Made by a program: the position numbers and the translations under genes | Part shown: positions 21,435 through 22,473 of the stretch, one piece after another | How positions within the stretch are numbered: the stretch's first letter is position 1 | How the letters are laid out: the number at the start of each line of letters is the position of its first letter | Virus record (IMG/VR): IMGVR_UViG_3300032240_000387 | Coordinates: 1-22,473 of that record | Direction: 5' to 3' (one strand) | DNA: 22,473 nucleotides | Source: a virus | The notes under the pieces: model-generated | Database searches by the model: none | Seen by the model: only the letters and a program-made list of their open reading frames with translations | Told to the model about the DNA's origin: nothing

Positions 21435-22238
21435 TTATGCTAATGTGTTGTCCATTAAAATGCCAATAGCTAAGAGAGATACACCGTGGGTTCCACTGCT
21501 TACGCTAGCTCTCCAACGAAGGTCTGTTTTTTGAGTTTGTGCTATAGGAACTGTACGACTAACTACATATGATATTTGATAATTTGTTTGTAAAAGAGTG
21601 TAGGTTATTGGGTTCGTAAGTGCATTATTGGTTGTTTTAACATCTAAACTTGTGTAGCCAGTTTTGTCAGAACCATTAAAAGAATCAATCTGATACAAAA
21701 GTAGTGTATATCCATTAGGTACTGTATAAACTGCAGCTTCAGATTTACCATACGTAGCCGTAATATATCCATAGGTTATACCGCCATTAGCCACAGTAAT
21801 ATTACCTACATTAGATGTTTGACCAGACGCGGGGTTAAGCATAGTAACACCATTAATTCTTAAGTACTGATTAACAGTTGAGACAGGGGTAACACCATTT
21901 AAAGTAATTGTTTCTGATATGGTATTATAACTTGCATCTAACCCACTAATAACTACTTTGGCTGTTCCTGTATCTGTTGCGGAAGAACTAACTACAGTCA
22001 TCGTTACTGCAGAAGCTGGGAATACATATTCAGTTGAGCCACCTAATTCCCATATAGTTCTAGTAGTAGTAGATTGGGCTGGACCAAAAGAAAATAAATT
22101 AAATACTGTAGCTCCAGTAACTTTACTACGTCCTACTTGTGTAGCCCAATCAGCAGAAACAGAATACTCGTTATTAGGAATAACATAACTACCAGTTGAA
22201 GATGAAGTCCCTAACGGTGGAAAATATTGAATACTCAT
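21435..22238 (-). CDS. Beta-rich virion protein (267 aa), possible tail/decoration component
   Basis: The start is ATG 22238, not the longer frame from 22274: it overlaps the previous stop (TAATG) and has GGAG ten bases upstream. The product begins M-S-I-Q-Y-F-P-P-L-G. It is almost free of charged coiled-coil residues and is rich in Thr, Ser, Val, Gly and Asn. Alternating strands include S-G-L-D-A-S-Y-N-T-I-S-E-T-I-T-L-N-G and Y-L-R-I-N-G-V-T-M-L-N-P. An N-V-G-N-I-T-V motif and an A-V-Y-T-V-P-N-G-Y-T-L-L segment are typical of a family of marine and freshwater phage surface proteins. A beta-sandwich on the capsid or tail surface is likely. No receptor-binding domain can be named. It is 36 bases upstream of the 656-residue gene. 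Confidence 0.8.
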   Translation of the reverse strand: MSIQYFPPLGTSSSTGSYVIPNNEYSVSADWATQVGRSKVTGATVFNLFSFGPAQSTTTRTIWELGGSTEYVFPASAVTMTVVSSSATDTGTAKVVISGLDASYNTISETITLNGVTPVSTVNQYLRINGVTMLNPASGQTSNVGNITVANGGITYGYITATYGKSEAAVYTVPNGYTLLLYQIDSFNGSDKTGYTSLDVKTTNNALTNPITYTLLQTNYQISYVVSRTVPIAQTQKTDLRWRASVSSGTHGVSLLAIGILMDNTLA

Positions 22239-22473
22239 TATGTTGCTTCTCCACCAGTAACTGTAATAGTACATCCTGTAGCTGATGCTTTAACTTGAAT
22301 TGTACCTCCAGCACTCATAATCTGACTACCTGTCCACTGAACAGTTGTATTACCAGGTAATGCATTGCCATAAAAAATAGCATTAGAAGTTCCAGCTGTA
22401 CCACCACTAGGCACTAAGTTAACATAAACACTAACTGATGAAGACCCTGTGTTTACAATTGTAATGTCTTTAA
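22238..22473 (-). CDS. C-terminal part of a virion structural protein (truncated at window edge)
   Basis: An open minus-strand frame enters at the window edge and stops with TAA at 22240-22238, overlapping the next start. The visible 77 residues are Gly/Thr/Val-rich: V-Y-V-N-L-V-P-S-G-G-T-A-G-T-S-N, then A-I-F-Y-G-N, a W-T-G-S-Q-I-M-S-A-G-G-T-I-Q-V-K-A-S-A strand pair and a final T-V-T-G-G-E-A-T. The G-G-T-I-Q-V-K-A-S-A ... T-G-G-E end is a familiar close for short phage structural proteins of beta-sandwich type. It belongs to the same operon as the virion genes after it. The N-terminus lies outside the window. Confidence 0.72.
   Translation of the reverse strand, partial: KDITIVNTGSSSVSVYVNLVPSGGTAGTSNAIFYGNALPGNTTVQWTGSQIMSAGGTIQVKASATGCTITVTGGEAT
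22249..22252 (-). promoter_or_regulatory. Shine-Dalgarno site (GGAG) fixing the start at 22238
   Basis: GGAG at 22252-22249 lies ten bases before ATG 22238 within the last codons of the upstream gene, supporting the shorter start of the beta-rich virion protein. Confidence 0.65.

Noticed and set aside
21399-21445. Minus-strand promoter before the 656-residue gene
   Set aside because: TACAAT is present, but the only -35-like TGGACA lies 19 bases away and a closer TATGAT has a 14-base spacer; weak in AT-rich DNA.
22239-22274. 12-residue N-terminal extension of the beta-rich virion protein
   Set aside because: It would overlap the upstream gene further and lacks a ribosome site, whereas ATG 22238 has GGAG and a TAATG junction.
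1-22473. tRNA genes, rRNA, IS elements, attachment sites
   Set aside because: No cloverleaf-like segment, transposase or terminal repeat was seen, and the gaps are too short to hold them.

Overview
The window looks like part of a tailed-phage genome. The DNA is AT-rich and almost wholly coding. Genes are tightly packed, joined by TAATG and ATGA overlaps, and carry clear Shine-Dalgarno sites. There is no rRNA, tRNA, transposase, integrase or CRISPR. An A-family phage DNA polymerase, a primase-helicase, Gly/Ala/Gln-rich virion proteins and one giant polyvalent protein suggest a podovirus-like phage of an aquatic, low-GC proteobacterium. That placement is inference: no terminase, portal or capsid gene lies in the window.

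Left half (1-11218, + strand) is the early/replication arm. It starts with the end of a small zinc-finger gene and a tail-anchored small protein. Next come a family A DNA polymerase, two tandem 2OG-Fe(II) oxygenases, three small genes (two of them under 60 codons), a PD-(D/E)XK nuclease with a probable Fe-S cluster, an HNH-like protein and a SNF2 helicase. After these lie a coiled-coil protein, a four-cysteine protein in the place where an ssDNA-binding protein would be expected, an HTH regulator, a PrimPol/DUF927-type primase-helicase, and a small conserved phage protein. The only gaps of any size are 4813-4891 and 8089-8184. Both carry promoter-like and palindromic signals.

Right half (11215-22473, - strand) is a structural arm read towards the left arm. 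In reading order it holds the end of a virion protein gene, a beta-rich virion protein, a 656-residue structural protein, a small GNAT-like protein, and three proteins of 368, 486 and 1742 residues. The last three match in order and rising size an internal-virion/ejection module (analogous to T7 gp14-gp15-gp16). The largest carries an HExxH metallopeptidase motif and an LPD38-like C-terminus.

The arms converge with no intergenic DNA: both stop codons lie inside one CTAG tetranucleotide (11215-11218).

The most notable observation is a probable overprinted gene (15158-14988, - strand, 56 codons) hidden in the +1 frame of a linker region of the 1742-residue protein. It has its own Shine-Dalgarno site, a protein-like Trp/Leu/acidic sequence, and forces every glycine codon of the host frame (10 of 10) to GGA. 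Other points are a polymerase with Leu at the Pol I Phe762 position and Ala in place of the motif C Glu, a possible leaderless start for the HNH-like gene, a dyad that fills the spacer of a near-consensus promoter, and a Gly-Asp peptide motif scattered through two virion proteins.
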